Shown here: piece by piece, positions 7,327-15,670 of the stretch
Position numbering within the stretch: the first letter of the stretch is position 1
Layout: each line of letters starts with the position of its first letter
Origin: Candidatus Rifleibacteriota bacterium
GTDB lineage: Bacteria > Riflebacteria > Ozemobacteria > Ozemobacterales > Ozemobacteraceae
DNA length: 19,598 nt
Reading direction: 5' to 3'
NCBI GenBank assembly: GCA_017526725.1
Contig: JAFXRA010000059.1
Coordinates: 1 to 19,598, forward strand
Notes under the pieces: model-generated
What the model was told of the DNA's origin: nothing
The model's input: only the letters and a program-made list of their open reading frames with translations
Databases searched by the model: none
Position numbers and translations under genes: made by a program

Positions 7327-8452
7327 ATGGAATACGAAGTAACTGAAAAAATCAGAGCTATTCAAGAACGTCTCTCCGGCATCGGGAGTCATCTTTGACC
7401 TGCCCGAAAAACGAGAGCAAATCAGAGAACTTGAAGCCTCTACCCTAGACCCGAATTTTTGGAATGATAGAAATAAAGCATTAACCATCAATCAGAAGAT
7501 TGCAGAATTAAAGAAATGCTGCGATACCTTTGAATCTGTAGAAAAAGAATTCAAAGACAATGTTGATCTGATGGAAATGTATGAAACAGAAGACCCGGAA
7601 ATGTTTAACGAGCTGGTTGCCCAGCTTGATAATATAAACAAAACAATTGATGATTTAGAATTAGGTACATTTCTTAATGAACCTTATGACCAATCCGACG
7701 TTTATCTTTCTATCAAACCAGGAGCAGGCGGAACAGAAGCAACAGACTGGGCTTCTATGCTGTATAGAATGTATACCAGATATTCTGAACAAGCCGGTTT
7801 TCAATGTGATGTAATGGATATACAGGAAGAAGAAAACGGTATAAATTCAGCAACTCTGCGTATTAGAGGACTCTATGCCTATGGTTATTTCAAAGGGGAA
7901 AAAGGAGTTCACAGATTGGTAAGAATTTCTCCCTTTGATGCTAACAAGCGTCGTCACACAAGTTTCTGTGCTGTCGATGTACTGCCTATTCTTCCAACCG
8001 ATATAAATGTTGAAATAAAAGAAGACGACCTCAAACTCGATTTCTTTAGAAGCTCTGGTGCTGGCGGACAACACGTTAACAAAACGAGTTCAGCAGTGCG
8101 CATTACTCACATTCCTACAGGAATAGTTGTTTCTTGCCAAATTGAAAGAAGTCAGCATCAAAACAGAGAAGTAGCTCTCGGCATGCTGAAAGCTAAGCTT
8201 TATGAATTAGAACAGGAAGCAAAGAAAAAAGAAATCAAAAACATTCAGGGTGATCAAAGAGTTATTGCTTGGGGAAGCCAGATCAGATCATATGTTTTTT
8301 GCCCCTATACAATGGTAAAAGACCTTCGCACAGGTTATTATACCTCAGATGTACAAAAAGTCATGGATGGTGCCCTGGAACCATTTATAAAATCTTATTT
8401 GAATTGGCATGCTAATGGCGAAAAGCCAAGAAATGTTGTTGATGAAGAATAA
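7327..8452 (+). CDS. prfB: Peptide chain release factor 2, with programmed +1 frameshift
   Basis: RF2 recognises UGA and UAA and triggers peptide release on the ribosome. The reading is joined: 7327-7395 (23 codons), then a +1 shift skipping T7396, then 7397-8452, giving 374 residues, close to the family's usual 365. The first frame ends in CTT TGA C (7393-7399), the classical RF2 site, with a GGGAG element at 7384-7388. The tripeptide anticodon SPF at residues 201-203 identifies RF2 rather than RF1, and GGQ at 246-248 is the catalytic motif. AGGAG at 7315-7319 gives the ATG a good ribosome site with 7-base spacing. Regulation is by its own product: low RF2 causes a pause at UGA and favours the shift. 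It sits in the middle of pilin-like genes, 21 bases after one and 54 before the next. Confidence 0.97.
7384..7399 (+). promoter_or_regulatory. RF2 programmed frameshift site
   Basis: The bases read GGGAGTCATCTTTGAC. The slippery CTT precedes an in-frame TGA followed by C, the poor-termination context known from E. coli prfB. GGGAG occupies the place of the internal Shine-Dalgarno-like AGGGGG, three to four bases from the CTT codon. The zero frame before it is an intact start with a good ribosome site, and the +1 frame continues as RF2 without interruption. Confidence 0.95.
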
Positions 8453-8506
8453 TATTTTTTTTATTAATTACTAGTCTAAATAAGCTAAAATTGGTAAGAT
8501 TATTAT

Positions 8507-10252
8507 ATGATGGGTAAGAAATCAAAAAATAATAAAAACGGCAGCGCAATGCTTATGCTTATAGGCATTGTTGCTGTTTTATATATTTTAGGTGTAATGC
8601 TGATTAATTATCTTACTCAGGAACGTACTCAAACCACTAAACTCAGTGAAAACATTCAAGCTTTATATCTTGCTGAAGCTGGGTTAGAAAAAGCTTTAGT
8701 AAAAGTAAAAGAAGTATTTTCTCAAAAGCTTATGGATAGTGAAGGACAATTCGATGACAAAGTATTGTCTTTACTAGACATAGACAAAGCAGAAAATTTT
8801 TCTATGCGCGTTAAAATAACTGATGGAGAGCTTGTTGATGGCGGAACAGCAGAAGTATTGGTTCAAGTAGGCAATGTTAGAAGCACTCCCTTTAAAAGCT
8901 ATATTGACGAATATATTGATGTTCCTCAGAGCTTAAACTGCTATAAGAGAGAAAGCCGCGAAACCTATGCAGACAAATCATTAGGCGGCTGGGAAGCCAA
9001 TCTAAGATTAGAAGCTACAGGGAATTACCGCAGTGCTCAAAGAAAAATAGAGTTGATGAAAGACTTGAAGGTCTCAGATCTTACACCACCAGCAGAGCAT
9101 TACACTCTTTTTGTTACCAATAAAAAAGATGAATATCTCCGCGAAGGAGAATTTCGTTTACAAAACTGGAGCATAATAAGAGAACTTCATGAACTGGTTC
9201 ATGAAGTAGCCACAAAGACAAAAGAATCTTTCCAAGCCACTATGGGGAAAGCAGGAGACAGTGAATTTTTCTGGGAACCCAACATGGGAAGCAACATTAG
9301 TTTTGAAGGAGACGTCAGAGTTCAGACTCTAAAAGTTATCAGAGATTTATGTATGAAAATCTCCGATATAAAAATAAAAGACTTCGTAGACTTTTCTGTC
9401 AGCAAGTTGCACCCATATCTTTGGGGCAAAGTAAGAACTAACGGCAGACTTCATGTTTACATGCCCTTCTTTGCTGCAGATGATATAATCAACTACTTTG
9501 AAGATAATTCCACTCAGTCATATCACAGACCCGAAATAGGCTATCTCTTCTGCAGTAATCAACTGCATGATCCATACTTAAGCAAATACACAACTTATGA
9601 AGGCGAAATAATTAAATATTATCAAAAATTAAAACCTTACGTTCTTGGTATTACAGAAACACCCTACCCCAGTTCCGACCCATATACAGTAACAACAAAA
9701 TTTGATTATGTTGCAAAAAATCAGGATGTTTTTCAACCAATGCAGTTGGAAAGAATAAAGAAAAACGCAAAAGATTATTGTCATGAATTTCATGAAAAAG
9801 ACTTAACTTTACAAGGTACTTATTCCACCCCGGCATCAGTATGGGGCATCATTTTTGTTGACGGAAACGTTCGTATCGGCGGAAGAATAAGTGGTAGAGG
9901 CATGATTGTTTGTACTGGTAATATTATCATTACAGATGATGTCAAACACGAAAATGGCGAAACCTTTTTATCACTTGTTGCATTAAACGGAGGCGTTAAA
10001 CTAGACCGCTCTTTAACACAAGCAAAAATTGAAGCAGCTATTTATGCCAAAAACAGTATAACTGGTGGCGATCAAATTCATATTTTCGGAAATCTTTGTG
10101 TTGATGAACTAAATAGACAAGCTGGCGAAGAAGGTGATCTTATAATGCCTAAGCGCGTTTTGATTGTTTACGATTCCGGCTTAAAATCAGGTGCTGGCAA
10201 CAACGTCTGCTTTAATATTTCAGATATGATTCTTTCACAAAGAGATTTATGA
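8507..10252 (+). CDS. Large PilX/GspK-like protein with C-terminal beta-rich region
   Basis: At 581 residues this is a large member of the pilus-associated class. The leader is MMGKKSKNNKNG followed by SAMLMLIGIVAVLYILGVML, a prepilin-type helix without Glu+5. It is followed by the family's signature ALYLAEAGLEKA at about residues 52-63. Residues roughly 65-440 have no recognised domain. From about 443 to 535 the sequence alternates hydrophobic and Gly/Asn/Asp residues (VWGIIFVDGNVRIGG and following), a pattern like the beta-solenoid turns of bactofilin-type proteins; this resemblance is only visual. The start could be ATG 8507 or 8510; no strong ribosome site is seen. It lies 54 bases after prfB and 24 before the HEAT-TPR gene. 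A tip adhesin or pseudopilin cap is the best guess. Confidence 0.75.
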   Translation: MMGKKSKNNKNGSAMLMLIGIVAVLYILGVMLINYLTQERTQTTKLSENIQALYLAEAGLEKALVKVKEVFSQKLMDSEGQFDDKVLSLLDIDKAENFSMRVKITDGELVDGGTAEVLVQVGNVRSTPFKSYIDEYIDVPQSLNCYKRESRETYADKSLGGWEANLRLEATGNYRSAQRKIELMKDLKVSDLTPPAEHYTLFVTNKKDEYLREGEFRLQNWSIIRELHELVHEVATKTKESFQATMGKAGDSEFFWEPNMGSNISFEGDVRVQTLKVIRDLCMKISDIKIKDFVDFSVSKLHPYLWGKVRTNGRLHVYMPFFAADDIINYFEDNSTQSYHRPEIGYLFCSNQLHDPYLSKYTTYEGEIIKYYQKLKPYVLGITETPYPSSDPYTVTTKFDYVAKNQDVFQPMQLERIKKNAKDYCHEFHEKDLTLQGTYSTPASVWGIIFVDGNVRIGGRISGRGMIVCTGNIIITDDVKHENGETFLSLVALNGGVKLDRSLTQAKIEAAIYAKNSITGGDQIHIFGNLCVDELNRQAGEEGDLIMPKRVLIVYDSGLKSGAGNNVCFNISDMILSQRDL

Positions 10253-10276
10253 TTCTTTTGGTTACGGGGTTTTCAA

Positions 10277-13192
10277 ATGACAGAACGAAAGTCTGATAAA
10301 AAAATAGAAAATGAAATAGAAGATTTAGTTACAGATTTAAGATCAACTTTAATTACAAAAAGATTAAGAGCTGTCAGAGAACTAGGAAAGCTAAAATATA
10401 TAGAAGCAGCTGAACCATTAAGTCATGTTCTAAATGACCGTTCCAGAGACATAAGATGTGCCGCTATAGAAGCACTATTTCAGATTTCTCCTAAAAATCT
10501 GTCTTCATTGATAATTCCGCTAACAAGAGACAAATCTGCTGATGTCAGATTAAGAGCCGCAAGAGCCTTAAGCGGCTGTACAAACGATGAACTGGCTTTT
10601 GAAGCCTTGGTTAGTCTTCTCTATGATATAAAAGACGAAGTCGCAAACATGGCTGCAAAAAGTTTATCAAAACAGCCTATAAATAAGCTTTCCGCTTTAA
10701 TAAAGCTATTTTCTGATAATTCATGGAAAATCAGAAGCAGAGCCGCCATGGCTATTACAAAAATGGGGCGTCCTGCAGTTGAAGCTCTCAAAGCTGCAAC
10801 ATCCGATAAAGATTCTAACATACGATTCTGGGCTATTACCTGTTTAGGGCATCTTAGAGACAGAAGCTATACAAATCTCTTATTAAGCAAGCTTCAAGAC
10901 AGCGACACTGGCGTTAGAGTAGCCGCATTAAGAGCTTTAAGAGAAATTGGCGACCCCAACATTGCTTCTAAGCTATTTGAAGCCTTATCTCAGCCATCAG
11001 AACAGGTTAGAGACCTTGTTTATGAAATACTTAAAGATTTCGGCACACATTCTATACCCTACCTGATGGATTCTCTTTCTAATGAATACTGGATGGGAAG
11101 AAATCTAGCCGCTCAAGCCCTCACAGATATGGGCAATGAAGCAGTATCGCCTCTTGTTGCTGCTCTAAAATGCGATGACAAAGAAAGACGTTTCTGGTCA
11201 ATTAAAATATTAGGGAAAATGCATGAAAAAAGTGCATTCAACGAAATAATCAGATTTTTAAAAGACCCTGATTCTGAAATTAGAATGGCCGCATTAGAAG
11301 CTTTGAGCGATTTTGGTGAACCGGCCGCCATTCCCCAGATTATTGAAAAATTTATTGACCCAGCCTGGGTTGTAAGAAAAAGTGCTTCAAAAGCAATAAC
11401 TTCTTTTGAGCAATTAGCTGTTCAGCCTCTTTTAAAAGTTCTCGTATCTGATAATGAAGACATGAAATACTGGGCTCTGCGTGCATTAGGTGAAATAAAA
11501 CCTAAGGGCATAACTCCTGTTTTAATGCAAAGGCTGAAAGACAAATCCTGGACAATACGCAACACAACTTCAGAAATATTGAGCCTTTATGGAGAAGAAA
11601 TTCTATTAGACCTTACAACAATTGTTAACGAATCTGATGACCTGGAAATAAGATACTGGATAATCAGAACAATAGGTAAAATTCAGTCTCCATCTTCGCT
11701 AATGCTGTTGTATAAGCTATTAGAAGATCCTTCAGAATCAATCAGAGACGCAACCCAAAAAGCATTGTCTAATTATGGAATCACAATAATTGACGACTTA
11801 TTCGCCTTGTTAAAAACAGATAAAAGACGTGTTCTAGAAAGTATAAGCGCTATATTCCAACAAATGGGCGCAAAAACAATGGTTCCAATACTTTGTGATG
11901 CTTTAGGGAAATACGATGAACACATTAACTATTGGATTCGCCGGGTTCTTCTTAAATTTAAAAAAGAAGCCCATCAAAGTGTTTTAAAATTGCTGGAAAG
12001 CAATGAAGAAGAAGTCAGACGCCAGGCCATACTCTGTATCGGCCAGATAGGCACCTCAAATGATTCTAATATAATAGAAGCCCATCTTAAAGATGAATAT
12101 TGGCCTGCTAGAATAGCCGCAGCCCAGGTGCTCGGAGATATTGGCGACACTTCCGCTGTACCGGCATTAGCAGAAATACTAGAAGACGATGACGAAGATA
12201 TGGCGTGCGCAGCTGTTGAAGCACTAGGCAAACTGAATGATCCCAGAGCTGTTCCAGCTTTAATATCCACACTTCAAAGAGAAGCCTGGACTCTAAAATT
12301 CCATGCAATAAGAATACTTGGCGAAATGCATGTAAACAGAGCTTTTATTGATTTGCTGCGTTTGTTAGACGAAGATACCTTAGACCTTAAAAATCATATA
12401 ATAAAAGCTTTATCTCAGATTCCTCATGTAAGATGCTTTGAAGAACTGAAAAAACGATTCGAAACAGAAAAAGACCCTGATTCACGCCTTGCTTATATAG
12501 AAGCCCTTTCTGTAATTGGAGATGCCTCCATAATTCCAGTATTTATCAAGATTTGCCAGAAAAAAGACAATATTGAAGAACGCAGAGCGGCTATAAGAGC
12601 ATTAGGTGCCATGCATGCAGTACAAGCCAAGAGTGCTCTATTACAGGCTTTAAAAGACGACGACTCAATTGTTGGAAGAGATGCACTAGCTGCCCTGGAA
12701 ATGATTCTGACTCCTGAAGAATATAGAAAAACAGAAAATGCAATCTCTGCATTGAGAAAGAAACAGGATTTATTCAAAAAGAACTTTGACGAAGGCATGA
12801 ATCAAATGCGTCTTGGAAACATGAAGAAAGCTGAAGAACTTCTCAAAACAGCTGTTGGAATAAATCCTAGAGCAGCATATGTTTACTCAGCCTTAGGTAA
12901 TCTTTATTACAAATCTGGTAAACTTATTGATGCAACAAAAGCTTATGTTATGGCAACAACCATAACTCCAAACGACAATACTCTCAAACTCAACCTGGGA
13001 ATGGTCTACTACCGTCGCAGAGCTTATAAAGACGCAGAAGATATTTTTTCTAAAATAGCCAAAGCTCTTGGGCCGTCAAGCCAGCAGGGTGCTTATTCCA
13101 TAAAAATGCTTAATAAAATAAAGAATGAAATAGAATCTTTACCCTCTTCAAAACTGCCGCCGGCTACAAATATTCCAATAAAAGGCAATTAA
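10277..13192 (+). CDS. HEAT-repeat protein with C-terminal TPR domain
   Basis: This 971-residue protein has no signal peptide or membrane segment, so it is probably cytoplasmic. Residues about 10-820 are helical HEAT/PBS-lyase-type repeats of about 31 residues, with recurring DxxxxIRxxAxxALG units; roughly 26 would fit. Some repeats alternate as a pair: one with a (S/A/Y)W-x-x-R helix start, and about 34 residues later one with (F/Y)W. These pairs are at 10724/10828, 11089/11191, 11363/11469 and 11548/11654. Residues about 832-935 form three TPR-like units containing AEELLKTAVGINP and LGNLYYKSGKLIDA. Such proteins are scaffolds for protein binding; the partner is unknown. The start ATG has an ACGGGG-type site seven bases upstream. 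Spacing of 24 and 6 bases places it in one transcript with the large PilX-like protein and the DNRLRE-type protein. Confidence 0.88.
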   Translation: MTERKSDKKIENEIEDLVTDLRSTLITKRLRAVRELGKLKYIEAAEPLSHVLNDRSRDIRCAAIEALFQISPKNLSSLIIPLTRDKSADVRLRAARALSGCTNDELAFEALVSLLYDIKDEVANMAAKSLSKQPINKLSALIKLFSDNSWKIRSRAAMAITKMGRPAVEALKAATSDKDSNIRFWAITCLGHLRDRSYTNLLLSKLQDSDTGVRVAALRALREIGDPNIASKLFEALSQPSEQVRDLVYEILKDFGTHSIPYLMDSLSNEYWMGRNLAAQALTDMGNEAVSPLVAALKCDDKERRFWSIKILGKMHEKSAFNEIIRFLKDPDSEIRMAALEALSDFGEPAAIPQIIEKFIDPAWVVRKSASKAITSFEQLAVQPLLKVLVSDNEDMKYWALRALGEIKPKGITPVLMQRLKDKSWTIRNTTSEILSLYGEEILLDLTTIVNESDDLEIRYWIIRTIGKIQSPSSLMLLYKLLEDPSESIRDATQKALSNYGITIIDDLFALLKTDKRRVLESISAIFQQMGAKTMVPILCDALGKYDEHINYWIRRVLLKFKKEAHQSVLKLLESNEEEVRRQAILCIGQIGTSNDSNIIEAHLKDEYWPARIAAAQVLGDIGDTSAVPALAEILEDDDEDMACAAVEALGKLNDPRAVPALISTLQREAWTLKFHAIRILGEMHVNRAFIDLLRLLDEDTLDLKNHIIKALSQIPHVRCFEELKKRFETEKDPDSRLAYIEALSVIGDASIIPVFIKICQKKDNIEERRAAIRALGAMHAVQAKSALLQALKDDDSIVGRDALAALEMILTPEEYRKTENAISALRKKQDLFKKNFDEGMNQMRLGNMKKAEELLKTAVGINPRAAYVYSALGNLYYKSGKLIDATKAYVMATTITPNDNTLKLNLGMVYYRRRAYKDAEDIFSKIAKALGPSSQQGAYSIKMLNKIKNEIESLPSSKLPPATNIPIKGN

Positions 13193-13198
13193 TTTAAG

Positions 13199-14005
13199 AT
13201 GAAAGGAAAAACCTTTCTAACAATATTCTTCATCTTTTGTTTTTGTCTGCCGGCATTTTCGCTGACATCATGTCCAAGGTGCAAATACAGAATAGGCATA
13301 GACACGAACAAGTGCCCCAAATGCCTCTTTCAGGTAAATCCTGAATGGTCTCAGAAAAAATCTATTAAATCTACAATTACCGTTAGAAGTGGTTACGATG
13401 CATTTATTCGTCATCCCCAGGCAGATAACAGAGCATATAAATCAAACAAAAACTCCGGAGGAGATAAAACCGGTGAAATTGGAGTCTGGGGCGGACCAAG
13501 CACTCTAAGATATTTAATCAGATTCAGAATAGATTCCGCTATGGATTATTACGGAATTAATTATCAGACTTTTAAGCCCAAAAAAGCATTCTTATTTATT
13601 TCTGCTCTATCTCATAAATCTGATTTAGAAATACCTGTCGTTGTTTATCCCCTCACACAAAATTTTATTCCCGGCTATGATATATTTAGAGAAAGAAAGA
13701 GAATTCCCAGCGGCTGCACATGGTTTAATGCTACATCTGCTATGCCCTGGCAGCATGAAGGCGGGGACTTTGAACCAAGATGTTTCTGCAAAGGCGTTAT
13801 AAAAAGCGGAACAAGAAATTCTATAGATGTTACCAAAATAGTAAAATACTTTTTTGATAAATCTCAGAAATCTGGCGAATGGGATGCCCCAGGGTTTATC
13901 ATAATGTCAGACCCAGCCAGTCATCTTATCACCTCCGGTTTTGTAACAATCTACAGCCTCGACACCAAAGACTATTCTCTAAGACCCGAGCTATATATCC
14001 AATAA
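13199..14005 (+). CDS. Secreted zinc-ribbon-like protein with DNRLRE-type domain
   Basis: This 268-residue protein has an N-terminal export signal (K2, K4, hydrophobic 6-20). Then C25, C28, C39 and C42 form a CPRC-x10-CPKC zinc-ribbon pattern. LTSC at 22-25 also fits a lipobox, so C25 could be a lipid anchor; cleavage at AFS-L after 21 is the alternative. Residues about 57-268 match the DNRLRE-type beta domain: a basic RYLIRFRID strand, a CTWFNATSAMPWQHEGGDF segment like the family's TW...W..GGDF, SIDVTKIVKYFF, and a C-terminal RPELYI. That family is found in secreted carbohydrate-associated proteins. The start is only six bases after the HEAT-TPR stop, so translation is probably coupled. Role unknown; a surface protein linked to the pilin cassette is inference. 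Confidence 0.75.
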   Translation: MKGKTFLTIFFIFCFCLPAFSLTSCPRCKYRIGIDTNKCPKCLFQVNPEWSQKKSIKSTITVRSGYDAFIRHPQADNRAYKSNKNSGGDKTGEIGVWGGPSTLRYLIRFRIDSAMDYYGINYQTFKPKKAFLFISALSHKSDLEIPVVVYPLTQNFIPGYDIFRERKRIPSGCTWFNATSAMPWQHEGGDFEPRCFCKGVIKSGTRNSIDVTKIVKYFFDKSQKSGEWDAPGFIIMSDPASHLITSGFVTIYSLDTKDYSLRPELYIQ

Positions 14006-14052
14006 CCTTGTTTTTATTGTTGTTGGTTGATGAGATTTTAAGGCTGTAATTC

Positions 14053-14119
14053 TTTACAAAAAGACTTTCTCTCTAAATTATAATCTTGCTATTTTTGCCT
14101 AAAATCTATATTATATAAT
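14053..14119 (+). promoter_or_regulatory. Possible promoter region for the secreted-protein pair
   Basis: Two TATAAT boxes lie in the 134-base gap: 14079-14084 and 14114-14119. TTTACA at 14053-14058 precedes the first, but the spacing is 20 bases, longer than usual. The second has no clear -35 at the right distance. The gap, the strong ribosome site of the next gene and these boxes suggest a new transcript here. No convincing terminator is seen after the DNRLRE-type gene. Confidence 0.35.
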
Positions 14120-14139
14120 CATATTAATGGAGGGAAAAT

Positions 14140-15000
14140 ATGAAAAAGCTTAGTTTAACAGTTCTTTTTATAGCTTTTATTTTATCCTGCTTTGCTCCAG
14201 TTTATTCAGCAGATATTAATAATGGCATCAACGATAAATTCTTTGGAGAAACCAACCCAGTTATTACTGGCAAATCAGTTGACTGCCAGATTAGAATTAT
14301 GGAATTTGTTGTAGGAACAAGAATGACAGTTGCTCAGAAACAGGTTTTTGTTAAGGCTATTATAGACGAAAGCAAGAACATGGATGAAGAACAACTCAAT
14401 GATTTTTTAGATGTTGTTGGACTTGCAGAATCTTTGAATAAACTCTCAAATCAAGACGCAGAACCAGTAAGACAGCTTCTTGAAAAAGATTTTGATGCTA
14501 CTGTTGCTGCATTAGAAGGTCAGAATGACTTAGCAGCCAATCAGTATAAAAAATTAAAAGAAAATCTGGCTAAAACCGTTGTTGGCAATAAAGAAGTAAG
14601 AGTAACAAGACAGTCTGTAGAAGCATTATCTGAATACTTGGCTTTTGTTGCAAACCCCAATAATCCAGTATGGCCCAGCGAATTAACCGTTGACGCTACA
14701 GCAATGCGCATTAGAACTGGTTTTTCTAAATTTAACGAAGATGAAAAAAGTGCTCTAGAAGACTTTCAGCTAACTTGGTATCTTATCAGAGCTGCTTGGC
14801 AAACAGCCGATGCAAAACAAAAAGCAGCCTGGCAGAAAGAATTCGCAAAACTCGGACTCAAACCAGGTGCTGACGTTACTACAGCAAACCTTAAAGCAGC
14901 TATTAATACAGAAGTTTACGGTGATTTACTTGATTTTGCAACAAGATCAGGTATTGAACCAATCGAATGGTCTGCTAAAACTACCGCTTTGATCTGGTAA
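14140..15000 (+). CDS. Secreted helical protein of unknown function
   Basis: I do not recognise this 286-residue protein. It begins with a clear signal peptide (MKK, hydrophobic 4-19, probable cut at YSA-D after residue 24). The mature part looks mostly alpha-helical, rich in Glu, Lys, Ala and Gln, with no Cys pair, repeats or membrane segment, except that the first mature third has one Cys at residue 48. The C-terminal half is Trp-rich, including LTWYLIRAAWQTADAKQKAAW. It has one of the best ribosome sites in the window: GGAGGG at 14129-14134, five bases before the ATG. Codon use is regular and the gene looks well expressed. It overlaps the ribosome site of the scramblase-like gene, starting 14 bases after its stop, so the two are almost certainly translated together. 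Its location would be periplasmic or extracellular. Confidence 0.8.
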   Translation: MKKLSLTVLFIAFILSCFAPVYSADINNGINDKFFGETNPVITGKSVDCQIRIMEFVVGTRMTVAQKQVFVKAIIDESKNMDEEQLNDFLDVVGLAESLNKLSNQDAEPVRQLLEKDFDATVAALEGQNDLAANQYKKLKENLAKTVVGNKEVRVTRQSVEALSEYLAFVANPNNPVWPSELTVDATAMRIRTGFSKFNEDEKSALEDFQLTWYLIRAAWQTADAKQKAAWQKEFAKLGLKPGADVTTANLKAAINTEVYGDLLDFATRSGIEPIEWSAKTTALIW

Positions 15001-15014
15001 GGAGATAAACAGCG

Positions 15015-15599
15015 ATGGCCACTATAGCTTACAAGAGAAGATATCATATTCACGAAGCCATTGGCGCTACTAGCGTCAATGAATCCTACATGATTTCAGA
15101 TCCTGAATCAGGCTGTGGTTTGGCCGCTGTTGACGAAAAAACAGGAATTGGACTTAAGATTGCTAAAGCATTTTTAGATAAATCTCTGCTTCCCGTTAAG
15201 CTAGAAATGGTTTCTAGCGAAGGAACAAACATTTTAGAAATGTATCAGCCGGTTTCTTTTATAAAACCAACTTTCACAGTCAAAAACTCTGAAGGGCGCA
15301 TACTTTGTATTCTAAAATCCAATTCCTGGTTTTTTAAGCCTTTTATAGAAGTTTTTGATGAACGCAAACAGGTTATTGGAACCATAAAAGGCGATTGGCA
15401 TTTTAAAAACTTTGAATTTAAAGATATAGGCGGAAAAGATATCGCAAAAATCACTCATTGTTTTGGCGGAATTTTACGTGAAGCCTTAACTACTGCCGAT
15501 GATTACGACATAGAAATGCTTGCAGAAACACCCGATTCAAGCTTAGCTATGGTCGCCTTAGCTTCTGCATTGGCTATTGATATCTGGTTCCACGAATAA
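15015..15599 (+). CDS. LURP-one-related / phospholipid scramblase-like protein
   Basis: This 194-residue protein fits the Tubby C-terminal-like fold shared by LURP-one proteins and scramblases. Visible signs are the YMISDPESGCGLA strand, the hydrophobic LLPVKLEMVSSEGTNILEM pair, PTFTVKNSEGRILCILK, and GTIKGDWHFKNFEFKDIGGK. A final hydrophobic stretch (SLAMVALASALAIDIWF, about 175-191) corresponds to the helix buried in the barrel. There is no signal peptide, so it would be cytoplasmic or at the inner face of the membrane. The biochemical activity of bacterial members is not established; lipid binding is assumed from the family. AAGGAG at 14999-15004 overlaps the stop of the secreted-protein gene upstream, which ties the two together. 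ATG 15015 is the only sensible start. Confidence 0.8.
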   Translation: MATIAYKRRYHIHEAIGATSVNESYMISDPESGCGLAAVDEKTGIGLKIAKAFLDKSLLPVKLEMVSSEGTNILEMYQPVSFIKPTFTVKNSEGRILCILKSNSWFFKPFIEVFDERKQVIGTIKGDWHFKNFEFKDIGGKDIAKITHCFGGILREALTTADDYDIEMLAETPDSSLAMVALASALAIDIWFHE

Positions 15600-15670
15600 G
15601 AAAGATCTTATCTCTCACCCTAAGTAAAATATTTTTAACAATAAATAGTCATACTTTTAAACATTGAATT

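Noticed and set aside
7396..7398. TGA in prfB as a disabling mutation
   Set aside because: It sits in the classical CTT TGA C recoding site, and both flanking frames are intact RF2.
10277..13192. Phycobilisome lyase function for the HEAT protein
   Set aside because: PBS-lyase repeats are a general HEAT subtype, and nothing else in the window suggests phycobilisomes.
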